Part shown: positions 1 to 7,995 of the stretch, piece after piece
Position numbering within the stretch: the stretch's first letter is position 1
Layout: every line of letters begins with the position of its first letter
DNA from: Gemmatimonas aurantiaca
Lineage (GTDB): Bacteria > Gemmatimonadota > Gemmatimonadetes > Gemmatimonadales > Gemmatimonadaceae
Direction of reading: 5' to 3'
Length of the DNA: 64,000 nucleotides
NCBI RefSeq assembly: GCF_037190085.1
Contig: NZ_JBBCJO010000005.1
Location: 930,001-994,000 of the forward strand
Program-made: the position numbers and the translations under genes
Notes under the pieces: generated by a model
Databases searched by the model: none
What the model saw: the letters and a program-made list of their open reading frames with translations, nothing else
What the model was told of the DNA's origin: nothing

Positions 1-1
1 A

Positions 2-277
2 CTCAACTGGCTCGCCGAGGCACCGGGTGTTGGCGATCAGGTGCAGGTGCAGGTGCGCAATCGTGCCCGTCCGTCACCGGCGACCATCGTGGCTCTCGAC
101 GACACGGGCATCGAACTCGCCCTCGACGAACCCATCCAGGCCATCTCGCCCGGACAGTCGCTCGTGATCTACGACAATGAAGTCGTGCTCGGCGGCGGCG
201 TCATCGAACGCGGGATGCGGACGGCACCGTCATCACGGCCACGAACATATCTGCCGTTACATTCAAGAGCGTCTTGA
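2..277 (+). CDS. mnmA: tRNA-specific 2-thiouridylase MnmA, C-terminal fragment
   Basis: The window opens inside this gene, so only about 91 C-terminal residues are present and the start is missing. MnmA thiolates U34 of Lys, Glu and Gln tRNAs. The fragment matches the C-terminal beta-barrel of the family: VQVQVR, then the ending SPGQSLVIYDNEVVLGGGVI, which aligns with the usual PGQsaVfY..devlGGG.I. Family members normally stop one to three residues after GGGVI. This one runs about 22 residues further in a low-complexity tail, and that tail overlaps the 3' end of the convergent symporter gene by 77 bases. Confidence 0.82.
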   Translation, partial: LNWLAEAPGVGDQVQVQVRNRARPSPATIVALDDTGIELALDEPIQAISPGQSLVIYDNEVVLGGGVIERGMRTAPSSRPRTYLPLHSRAS

Positions 278-1523
278 ACATGTCGGGCAGTGTGTCGAGC
301 GCGATCATGATCCCGATCCCCTCCACCGGCAGCCCGATACTGGTGTAGAGCGGCACCTGCAGCAGCATGCCGCCGCTGGGGATGCCCGGCGTGCTGAAGT
401 TGAGGACCACACTCGACGCGGCCACCAGCAGCAGACTGCTCGTCGGCAGATCGATGCCGTACAACTTGGCCACGAACAGCGCACCCACCGGCCAGTAGAT
501 CGCACTGGTCAGTTTGAAGACACTGGCACACAACGGCAGCACGAACCCGGTGGCCGTGGGCGGCAGGCCGAGTACGTCAGTGGCGCCTTTCACCATGGCG
601 GGCAATGACGCGAGTGAACTGCGCGACCCCATGCCCACCACCTGCGATGGCACCAGCGCGCGCGCGAAGGCCCGCAACGGCACCCGCCGATTCACCGCGA
701 TCATCGCATAGATGGCGATCGTGGCCACCAGATGCAGCACGATGATCACCATGATGTAAAAGCCGATCGCGCTCAGTGCCGATGCACCCAGCTTCTGTCC
801 GAGCACGGTAGCCAGCGCAAAGATGCCCAGCCAGCCGATGGCGAGCATCCAGCGCACCACCACCAGCATCGTGTCGCCCATGCCCCGGAAGAACTCGAGC
901 TGCGCGCGTCGTGGTCCTTCGTCCACACGACCGAGCGCGAACGCATAGAGCAATGTGAACAGGACGACCGGCAACAGTGTGCCATCGGCCGCGGCCTTGA
1001 TGGGATTGAGCGGAATGAGACTCAGCACCCAGGTGCGCAGCGACAGCGCATCCGAAGGCGGAATGTCGATCGTGGCCGTGGCACGCAGCCGGTCGGTGGC
1101 TGCGGGATCGAGTTGCAGCGTTTGAAACCACAGCGGTGAAACGAAGGCCGAGAACGCGGCGCAGGCGACGAGCAGCACCAGCATCCAGCCGAATGCCCGC
1201 GCGCCCACCCGTCCGGTGATCGAGAGATCGCCACCCCCGGCCACACCCACAATCAGCAGCGGCACGACCAGCGGAATCACCGTCATGCGCACGGCATTGA
1301 TCCAGCCCGTGCCGATGATGTCGAGCACGCCAAGCAGCGATGTCGTGGCGGACGATGGCGTGGCTTCGCGTGACAGCAGCATGCCCAGCATCAGGCCGAG
1401 CACGAGCCCCAGCGTCACCTGCACGCCCTGGGATCGCAGGGGGGATCCCAATGGGGATCCCGGTGGCGAGCGACGGGCGTTCGGTTCGGACGCTGGAGCG
1501 TTGGAGGGCGGGGCGGCAACCAT
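201..1523 (-). CDS. DAACS-family dicarboxylate/amino acid:cation symporter, divergent
   Basis: A 440-residue multi-pass inner-membrane transporter of the GltP/DctA fold. The HP1 loop reads RSSLASLP and the HP2 tip GIPSGGM. TM8 keeps an Asp-Asp-Thr-Asn-Asp pattern in DTLPDMFKTLLNVTAD. The TM7 motif NMDGT, which binds sodium in GltPh-type proteins, is replaced by FKLTS, and the substrate-binding Arg of TM8 is Lys. The substrate and coupling ion are therefore unclear. I chose the ATG at 1523 because the hydrophobic core begins about 25 residues later. In-frame sequence reaching to 1649 is not needed for the fold. Confidence 0.85.
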   Translation of the reverse strand: MVAAPPSNAPASEPNARRSPPGSPLGSPLRSQGVQVTLGLVLGLMLGMLLSREATPSSATTSLLGVLDIIGTGWINAVRMTVIPLVVPLLIVGVAGGGDLSITGRVGARAFGWMLVLLVACAAFSAFVSPLWFQTLQLDPAATDRLRATATIDIPPSDALSLRTWVLSLIPLNPIKAAADGTLLPVVLFTLLYAFALGRVDEGPRRAQLEFFRGMGDTMLVVVRWMLAIGWLGIFALATVLGQKLGASALSAIGFYIMVIIVLHLVATIAIYAMIAVNRRVPLRAFARALVPSQVVGMGSRSSLASLPAMVKGATDVLGLPPTATGFVLPLCASVFKLTSAIYWPVGALFVAKLYGIDLPTSSLLLVAASSVVLNFSTPGIPSGGMLLQVPLYTSIGLPVEGIGIMIALDTLPDMFKTLLNVTADMFVAVMTVPSASRVR

Positions 1524-1965
1524 AGCCCGCGAACCTACACGCCGTGCAGGTCTCGCGCGAGACGTCAGTCGACCGGCCGCTTCGTCAGGAGGGTGCCTGG
1601 GATGTGTCGTCCACAACGATCCTCCACAACGATCCTCCACAAAAGACAAGGGAGGCGGCGCATACGTTGGTATATCCCGGCAATGCTCATGTGCACCCGC
1701 AATGGCCTAGTCGCTGCAGCCGCAGTCAAGCTCCTTTCGTCATCGGGTCGGTAGCCTTGGCCGGGACGTTCGCGGTGCTGTAGTCGCCAGCTCATCTCAA
1801 AGTGGCGAAGCGGGCGTTGATCCGGTGCGGCGCCCCAGCGGCAAGTCCACAGGGACCCGATCAACTCGACATATCCAGTGACCTAACGCATCCAGCGTTC
1901 AACCGTACGCGCGGTCTGCCCGGCCGATGAAGAGCCTGCGCGACCGGCGTACTGGAGGAGGCCTC
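1524..1965. other. Intergenic region between divergent genes
   Basis: About 440 bases between the symporter gene and the efflux operon. I see no credible gene on either strand. It contains a 13-base tandem duplication at 1611-1636 and, at its right edge, the strong Shine-Dalgarno of the efflux adaptor at 1954-1960. It presumably holds the operon promoter, but no clear -35/-10 pair stands out. Confidence 0.5.
1611..1642. repeat. 13-bp tandem repeat, about 2.5 copies
   Basis: The unit CCACAACGATCCT occurs perfectly at 1611-1623 and 1624-1636 and is followed by a partial third copy, CCACAA. It lies in the non-coding gap and is consistent with replication slippage. Confidence 0.8.
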
Positions 1966-3366
1966 ATGCTGCTCTACTTCGACCGTTCTCGTGGCGCCCT
2001 GCAGCGTGCCCTGCGAGCAGCCATTGCTGCACATCGCCCAAGCGCACTTCGTACCGCGGTCGCCGCGCAGGGTCATCGGGCGTGCGCCAAGGCACTTGCC
2101 GGCCTGTCGAGCCGGGTGATTGCAGATGCGCTCTCCATGCTCGCCGCGCCCGATCGAGCCGGAGTCCTGACCCACCTGCCGCGCGCGACACGCAAGCGAC
2201 TGTCCCGGGTCGACAGTGTTGGCGACGGAGCGTCGTCCATCGCAAGGATGACGGCATCCCCCTTGGTGGGCATCGCGTGCGTTGGCTTGATGTTGGCTGG
2301 CTGCGATGCGAACCGGCCGGACGAAGCACTGCGCTTGGCGGAAACGGCCGGCGTTCAACGCGAGGGCACAGCCGTCATCGTGCTCCCGGCATCGCCCCTG
2401 CGTCAGAAACTGGAGGTTGGTGGTGTCGAGCAGGAAGCGTTTGCCCTGACCATCGACGCGCCAGGCGTCATCGAACCCATGCCCGAGAAGCTGGTGAAGA
2501 TCACGCCACCACTGGCTGGACGCATCGTCCGCCTGCATAGACGGCTCGGCGATGCCGTGAGACCGGGTGATGCTCTGGCTACGTTCGATGCTCCCGACCT
2601 TGGTACGGCGTACAACGACCTCGTCAAGGCACAGGCAACACTCCAGCAAGCGCGCGCGGAATTCGCCCGCCAGAACGAGCTGCTGAGCGAAGACATTGCG
2701 TCGCGAAAGGACTTCGAGGCTGCGCACCTCGCCCAGTCGGCCGCAGAGAGTGACGCACGAGCGGCAGTGGACCGGCTGGCGCAACTCGGTGCCGACCCGC
2801 ACGCCGCCTCCCATCGGGAGTACGTCCTGCGTTCACCCCTCGCAGGACGTGTGATCGAGATGGAAGGCTCCCAGGGCGGATTCTGGAACGACAACACCGC
2901 CTCGATCATGACCGTCGCGGACCTCTCGACCATCTGGCTTTCCGCAAGTATTGCGGAGAAAGACCTGGCGCAGGTTTTTGTCGGCCAGATGGCGCGCATC
3001 GTTCCGAACGCCTACGCCGACCGCGAATTCCGCGGCACGGTGCAGTACATCGATGATTTGCTCGATCCCGACACGCGAACGGTGAGAGTTCGCGTGGCCA
3101 TCGACAACCCCAAAGGCCTATTCAAGCCGGGGATGTTCGCTCGCGTGAGTCTTTCGGGAGCCACGCGTCAGGCGCTACTCGTACCCGCCTCGGCGCTGTT
3201 GCAAAACGGCCTGTACACGCGCGTCTTCGTCGAACGGGAACCATTTCGCTACGAGTCCCGCGTCGTCGGTGTGGGCGCTTCGGCCGGTGATCGTGTCGAG
3301 GTGCTGTCAGGTCTGAAGGTCGGCGAGCGCATCGTGACCAGGAACGCGGTGCTGCTCAATGATTAG
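1966..3366 (+). CDS. RND efflux periplasmic adaptor lipoprotein with MgtE-N-like N-terminal extension
   Basis: The membrane-fusion subunit of the tripartite pump encoded with the next two genes, 466 residues. Residues about 45-82 resemble the MgtE/FliG-type N-terminal helical repeat (IADALSMLAAPDRAGVLTHL). A lipoprotein signal only begins at residue 95 (ATG at 2248) and ends in the lipobox LMLAGC at Cys113. The HlyD-like barrel-sandwich and coiled-coil hairpin follow (KITPPLAGRI, LRSPLAGRVIEMEG). The ATG at 1966 has GGAGGAG five bases upstream and is by far the best ribosome site. An ATG at 1927 in the same frame has none. The 2248 start would give an ordinary 359-residue adaptor with a poor ribosome site. 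The gene overlaps the pump gene by 8 bases. Confidence 0.8.
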   Translation: MLLYFDRSRGALQRALRAAIAAHRPSALRTAVAAQGHRACAKALAGLSSRVIADALSMLAAPDRAGVLTHLPRATRKRLSRVDSVGDGASSIARMTASPLVGIACVGLMLAGCDANRPDEALRLAETAGVQREGTAVIVLPASPLRQKLEVGGVEQEAFALTIDAPGVIEPMPEKLVKITPPLAGRIVRLHRRLGDAVRPGDALATFDAPDLGTAYNDLVKAQATLQQARAEFARQNELLSEDIASRKDFEAAHLAQSAAESDARAAVDRLAQLGADPHAASHREYVLRSPLAGRVIEMEGSQGGFWNDNTASIMTVADLSTIWLSASIAEKDLAQVFVGQMARIVPNAYADREFRGTVQYIDDLLDPDTRTVRVRVAIDNPKGLFKPGMFARVSLSGATRQALLVPASALLQNGLYTRVFVEREPFRYESRVVGVGASAGDRVEVLSGLKVGERIVTRNAVLLND

Positions 3367-6300
3367 CAACATCATCACCACCTGCTTCCAGCGCCGCGGT
3401 ATCATCTGGCTCGTCTTCACCTTCGTCACGCTGTACGGCGTCTGGAGCTGGAAGCAGCTTCCGGTCGAGGCCTACCCGGACCTCGCCGATGTCACCTCGC
3501 AGATCGTCACCCAGGTTCCCGGTCTCGGTGCCGAGGAAGTCGAACAGCAGATCACCATTCCTTTGGAGCGGGCGCTGCTCGGTACCCCGGGGATGCACGT
3601 CCTGCGCACGCGCAGTCTGTTCGCCCTGTCTCTGGTGACCGTCGTCTTCGAGGACGGCACGGACGGCTACTTCGCGCGCCAACGTCTCCAGGAAAAGCTG
3701 GGAGACGTATCCCTGCCCTATGGAGCAGTGCCGGGACTCGACCCGTACACGTCGCCCACCGGAGAAATCTATCGCTACACGCTGGAGTCGCCGACCCGCA
3801 ATCTGCGCGAGTTGTCCGAACTGCAATTCTGGACGGTCATTCCGCGTCTGAAGAAAGTGCCGGGTGTCGTCGATGTCACCAACTTCGGTGGCCTCACGAC
3901 ACAGTTCACGCTGGAACTCGATCCGGCGCGACTACGCCAGTACGATCTCGCACTGAAGGAAGTCAGGGACGCGATCAATGACAACAATGCCAGTGGCGGT
4001 GGCAGCGTCGTGGATCGTGGTGAACAAAGCTACGTCGTTCGCGGCGTCGGCCTGCTTCGCTCGCTCGAAGACATGGGCAATGTCGTGGTCAAGACCAAGG
4101 GCGGTGTACCGGTACTGGTGAAGGACCTGGGCGTGCTGACCTACGGCAACGTCGAACGCCGCGGCATTCTCGGCAAGGACGACGATCCGGACACCATCGA
4201 AGGCATCGTGTTGTTGCTCAGGGAGCACAACCCGTCGCATGCGCTTGCCGGTATCCACGAGGCGGTGCGCGACCTCAACGACAATCTGCTGCCCGGGGAT
4301 GTGAAGCTCGTCCCTTTCCTGGACCGCACCACACTCATCGACGCCACCCTGCGCACGGTGGGCTTCACGCTCGCCGAAGGCATGATGCTGGTCAGCCTGG
4401 TGCTGCTGCTGTTCCTCGGCAGCCCGCGCGCGGCGGCGATCGTCGCGCTGACGATTCCGCTGTCATTGCTGATCGCGTTCATCTTCATGCACCACTTCAA
4501 GATACCGGCGAACCTGCTGTCGCTTGGCGCGATCGACTTCGGCATCCTGGTCGATGGCGCCGTGGTGCTGGTCGAGAACATTCTGCGCCGACGGGAGGAG
4601 AACGAAGATCGCCCCCTGCAGGGGCGGGATGCGATCCAGGCGACACTCCAGGTGGCCCGCCCCATCCTTTTCGGCATGGGCGTCATCATCTGCGCCTACC
4701 TGCCGTTATTCGCCTTCGAGCGTATCGAATACAAGTTGTTCTCGCCGATGGCCTACGCGGTCGGGGCGGCGCTGATCGGCGCATTGATCGTGGCGCTGAC
4801 CCTGACTCCCGCGTTGGCGTGGCTGGCCTTCCGCAAGCCGCGTCGCGTGTTTCACAACCCCGCTATCGACGCATTGTCGGTGCACTATGCCGCCTTTCTG
4901 GAGCGCACGGTGGGCCGGACGCGCTGGCTGATCGCCACATGTATCGGCGCCGCCCTGGCGCTCGGGGTGTTGTTCTCGACCATCGGGCGCGATTTCCTGC
5001 CTTACCTCGATGAAGGATCTCTGTGGCTTCAGGTGCAGATGCCGCCAGGCATCACGCTGGACAAAGCATCGGAGATGGCCAGCGAACTGCGGCGCGTGAC
5101 GCTGGAATTCCCCGAGGTTTCCTACATGGTGACCCAGACCGGCCGCAACGACGACGGCACCGACTACTGGACACCTTCGCATATCGAGGCCAGCGTCGGC
5201 CTGCACCCGTACAAGGAATGGAAATCGGGGCTGACCAAGCAGCAACTGATCGCCAGGATGTCCGAGCGTTACGCGCAGATGCCGGGCTATCAGATCGGCT
5301 TCATGCAGCCGCTGATCGACGGCGTGCAGGACAAGCTGTCCGGTGCGCACAGCGACTTGACCGTGAAGGTCTTCGGCGACGACCTCGCCGAGGTCCGGGC
5401 TGTCGCCAACCGATTGGCCGAGATCCTCAAGGCCGTACCCGGCTCCGCCGACGTCGCGGTGGATGTCGAGCCGCCTCTGCCGAATCTGAAGATCGAGCTG
5501 GATCGAGCCGCCGCCGCGCGCCGCGGAATCAATGCCACCGATGTTGCGGACCTGATAGCGACCGGTATTGGCGGGACGCCGATTGGTCAGCTCCATATCG
5601 ACGAAAGGAGCTACGACATGACCGTGCGCTTTCCGCCGAAAGACCGCGCCAGCCCGGACGCGATCGGCAATCTGACACTCCGATCACCAACGGGCGAGTG
5701 GATTCCACTCTCGGACGTGGCTCACATCGGCACGGTGACCGGCGAAAGCGTGATCGTCCGTGAAATGACTCAGCGCAACATCATCGTGCGCCTCAACGTA
5801 CGTGGCCGGGATCTGGCGAGTTTTCTGGTCGATGCCCAGGCCGCTGTCGCCGGCGACGCTCACCACGACGCGAGCCGCATTCACATTCAGTGGGGCGGAC
5901 AGTTCGAGAACCTGGAGCGCGCGGAGGCGCGACTGGCGCTGATCCTGCCAATGACCCTGGGGATCATGCTCCTGCTGCTGTTTGGCGAGTTCCGCAATCT
6001 GCATCAGCCGTTGCTGGTACTCGCGATGGTCCCGCTCGCGATGATCGGCGGTCTCGCGGCGCTGCATCTGCGCGACATGACACTCAATGTGTCGAGCGCG
6101 GTCGGGTTCATCGCGCTGTTTGGCGTGGCGGTGCTGAACGGCGTGCTGATGATCGCGCAGATCAACCGTCTGCGGCATGAAGAAGGCAAAGACCTGCGCG
6201 ATGCCGTGCTGGAAGGCACTCGCAGCCGCATGCGGCCCGTTCTGATGACTGCGACCGTGGCCGCGCTTGGCTTGACGCCGGCCATGCTGGCCACCGGCCT

Positions 6301-6475
6301 TGGCAGCGACGTACAGCGACCACTGGCCACAGTGGTGGTGGGCGGACTGGTGACGGCCACCACGATGACGCTGGTGCTCCTGCCTTCGCTCTACCACCTG
6401 ATCGAAGCGCACATGGCACGCCGTCAGGCGTTGCGCCCGGCGTCGCCCGGATTCGAACACGGAGCCTTTGCATGA
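3359..6475 (+). CDS. HME-RND heavy-metal efflux pump, CusA/CzcA family
   Basis: A 1038-residue inner-membrane RND transporter that drives periplasmic or cytoplasmic cations through the adaptor and outer-membrane channel using the proton gradient. The TM4 signature DFGILVDGAVVLVEN carries acidic residues D393, D399 and E406, with the same spacing as the essential D402/D408/E415 of CzcA. This places it in the heavy-metal subfamily rather than the multidrug HAE1 group. Duplicated periplasmic porter domains flank residues about 40-330 and 550-860. The metal cannot be read from the sequence. Linkage to MgtA and MgtC makes a divalent cation likely. Its ATG overlaps the adaptor's end, and its stop overlaps the next start as ATGA. 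Confidence 0.93.
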   Translation: MISNIITTCFQRRGIIWLVFTFVTLYGVWSWKQLPVEAYPDLADVTSQIVTQVPGLGAEEVEQQITIPLERALLGTPGMHVLRTRSLFALSLVTVVFEDGTDGYFARQRLQEKLGDVSLPYGAVPGLDPYTSPTGEIYRYTLESPTRNLRELSELQFWTVIPRLKKVPGVVDVTNFGGLTTQFTLELDPARLRQYDLALKEVRDAINDNNASGGGSVVDRGEQSYVVRGVGLLRSLEDMGNVVVKTKGGVPVLVKDLGVLTYGNVERRGILGKDDDPDTIEGIVLLLREHNPSHALAGIHEAVRDLNDNLLPGDVKLVPFLDRTTLIDATLRTVGFTLAEGMMLVSLVLLLFLGSPRAAAIVALTIPLSLLIAFIFMHHFKIPANLLSLGAIDFGILVDGAVVLVENILRRREENEDRPLQGRDAIQATLQVARPILFGMGVIICAYLPLFAFERIEYKLFSPMAYAVGAALIGALIVALTLTPALAWLAFRKPRRVFHNPAIDALSVHYAAFLERTVGRTRWLIATCIGAALALGVLFSTIGRDFLPYLDEGSLWLQVQMPPGITLDKASEMASELRRVTLEFPEVSYMVTQTGRNDDGTDYWTPSHIEASVGLHPYKEWKSGLTKQQLIARMSERYAQMPGYQIGFMQPLIDGVQDKLSGAHSDLTVKVFGDDLAEVRAVANRLAEILKAVPGSADVAVDVEPPLPNLKIELDRAAAARRGINATDVADLIATGIGGTPIGQLHIDERSYDMTVRFPPKDRASPDAIGNLTLRSPTGEWIPLSDVAHIGTVTGESVIVREMTQRNIIVRLNVRGRDLASFLVDAQAAVAGDAHHDASRIHIQWGGQFENLERAEARLALILPMTLGIMLLLLFGEFRNLHQPLLVLAMVPLAMIGGLAALHLRDMTLNVSSAVGFIALFGVAVLNGVLMIAQINRLRHEEGKDLRDAVLEGTRSRMRPVLMTATVAALGLTPAMLATGLGSDVQRPLATVVVGGLVTATTMTLVLLPSLYHLIEAHMARRQALRPASPGFEHGAFA

Positions 6476-7980
6476 ACAACATCCTGCGCCTCATCGGATC
6501 CGCCCTGTTTCTCGCTATGGGCGGCTGCGCGGCAGGACCCAATTTTCAACAGCCACTGGTCTCGGCACCGCAGTCCTATGTCCCGACCCCGTTGCCGTCC
6601 GGGACGGCTTCCGCGCCCGGCATCGGCGGTGCTGCACAGCGGTTCGTGCAAGGACAGGAAGTTCAAGCGCAATGGTGGACTGTCTTCGGGTCGCCAGCGC
6701 TCAACGAGCTGGTGATGGCAGCTCTCCAGGCCAATCCCGATCTACAGGCGGCGGAAGCCGCCTTGCGCGCCGCACGGTCAACGGTCGCAGCCCAGCGGGG
6801 CGCGTACTGGCCTGGCGTCGATGCCGGTGTGAACACCAACCGGGAGAAGGTGGCGGGCCCCGTCAGTGGACCACTGGACGATGGCGACGTGAAGCTCTAC
6901 ACGCTGCACACCGCGCAACTCAGCATCGGGTACGTGCCCGATGTCTTCGGTGCGAACAGGCGCCAGGTCGAAGCACTCTCTGCGGAAGCGGACGTACAGC
7001 GCTTTCAGCGGGAAGCGGTCTATATGACCTTGGTCTCCAACGTCGTTGGTGCGGCGATCGAGGAAGCCAACCTGCGCGGCCAGATCGCCGCGACCCGCGA
7101 CCTCATCAGTCTCTCGGCGCGGCTGCTAGATGTCACTCGGCGGCAGTACAACGCGGGCCAGGTCGGCGGTGTCGATGTCGTCGCACAGGAAGCCGCGCTG
7201 GCCAGGGTGCAAGTCACGCTGCCGCCCTTGGAGAAGCAGCTTGCCGAGCAGCGCAATCTCCTGGCGACGCTGATCGGCCGGTTGCCCGGCGAAGGGGTGC
7301 CTCAGCGGTTCGAGTTGGCATCACTTTCGCTGCCGGAGGAACTGCCACTCAGTTTGTCATCCCGCCTGGTCGAGCAACGTCCCGACATTCGGGCGGCGGA
7401 GGCGCAACTGCATGTCGCCAGCGCCCTGGTGGGTGTGGCGGCCGCCGCGCGGCTGCCCAGCTTCACGTTGACGGCCAGTCTGGGGCGTTCGTCGCTCGAT
7501 TTCTCACAGATGCTTCGCAACGGCGGGGCCTTCTGGACCGTGGGTGCCGATCTGTTCCAGCCGGTGTTCCGCGGTCGGATGTTGCGGCTTCGGCAGCGAG
7601 CGGCTGAAGCCGCCTTCGATCAAGCCGCTGCGCAGTATCGCAGCACCGTGCTGACGGCCTTCCAGAACACGGCTGACGCATTGCAGGCGATCGTCAGTGA
7701 CGCAGAAACCTTGCGCGCCGCCAGCGCCGCGGAGGCCGCCGCGCGGAGGAGCCTGACGATGACGCAGAGGTCGCGCGAGCTGGGTGCTGCCAGTCAGGTG
7801 GAGCTGATCGTTGCGCAACAGAACTACCAGGAGGCCGCAACGGCCCTGGTTCAAGCGCAAGCCAATCGTTTCACGAGCACCGTTGCCCTCTTTCATGCTC
7901 TGGGAGGCGGCTGGTGGCATTCGCGCAGTGAAACCGATGCCGTTCCAACCGCGGGCGACCAATCGCTCCGGCTTCACTAG
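6472..7980 (+). CDS. Outer-membrane efflux lipoprotein, NodT/OprM family
   Basis: A 502-residue TolC-like channel subunit. It has a short signal peptide ending in the lipobox AMGGC at Cys19, followed by the family hallmark AAGPNFQQP. Two repeats of the outer-membrane efflux domain follow, including QYNAGQVGGVDVVAQE in the first and RSRELGAASQVELIVAQ in the second. It starts inside the stop codon of the pump gene (ATGA), so the three pump subunits are translationally coupled. It exports the pump's substrate across the outer membrane. Confidence 0.92.
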   Translation: MNNILRLIGSALFLAMGGCAAGPNFQQPLVSAPQSYVPTPLPSGTASAPGIGGAAQRFVQGQEVQAQWWTVFGSPALNELVMAALQANPDLQAAEAALRAARSTVAAQRGAYWPGVDAGVNTNREKVAGPVSGPLDDGDVKLYTLHTAQLSIGYVPDVFGANRRQVEALSAEADVQRFQREAVYMTLVSNVVGAAIEEANLRGQIAATRDLISLSARLLDVTRRQYNAGQVGGVDVVAQEAALARVQVTLPPLEKQLAEQRNLLATLIGRLPGEGVPQRFELASLSLPEELPLSLSSRLVEQRPDIRAAEAQLHVASALVGVAAAARLPSFTLTASLGRSSLDFSQMLRNGGAFWTVGADLFQPVFRGRMLRLRQRAAEAAFDQAAAQYRSTVLTAFQNTADALQAIVSDAETLRAASAAEAAARRSLTMTQRSRELGAASQVELIVAQQNYQEAATALVQAQANRFTSTVALFHALGGGWWHSRSETDAVPTAGDQSLRLH

Positions 7981-7995
7981 CACGAGTACGCCTCC

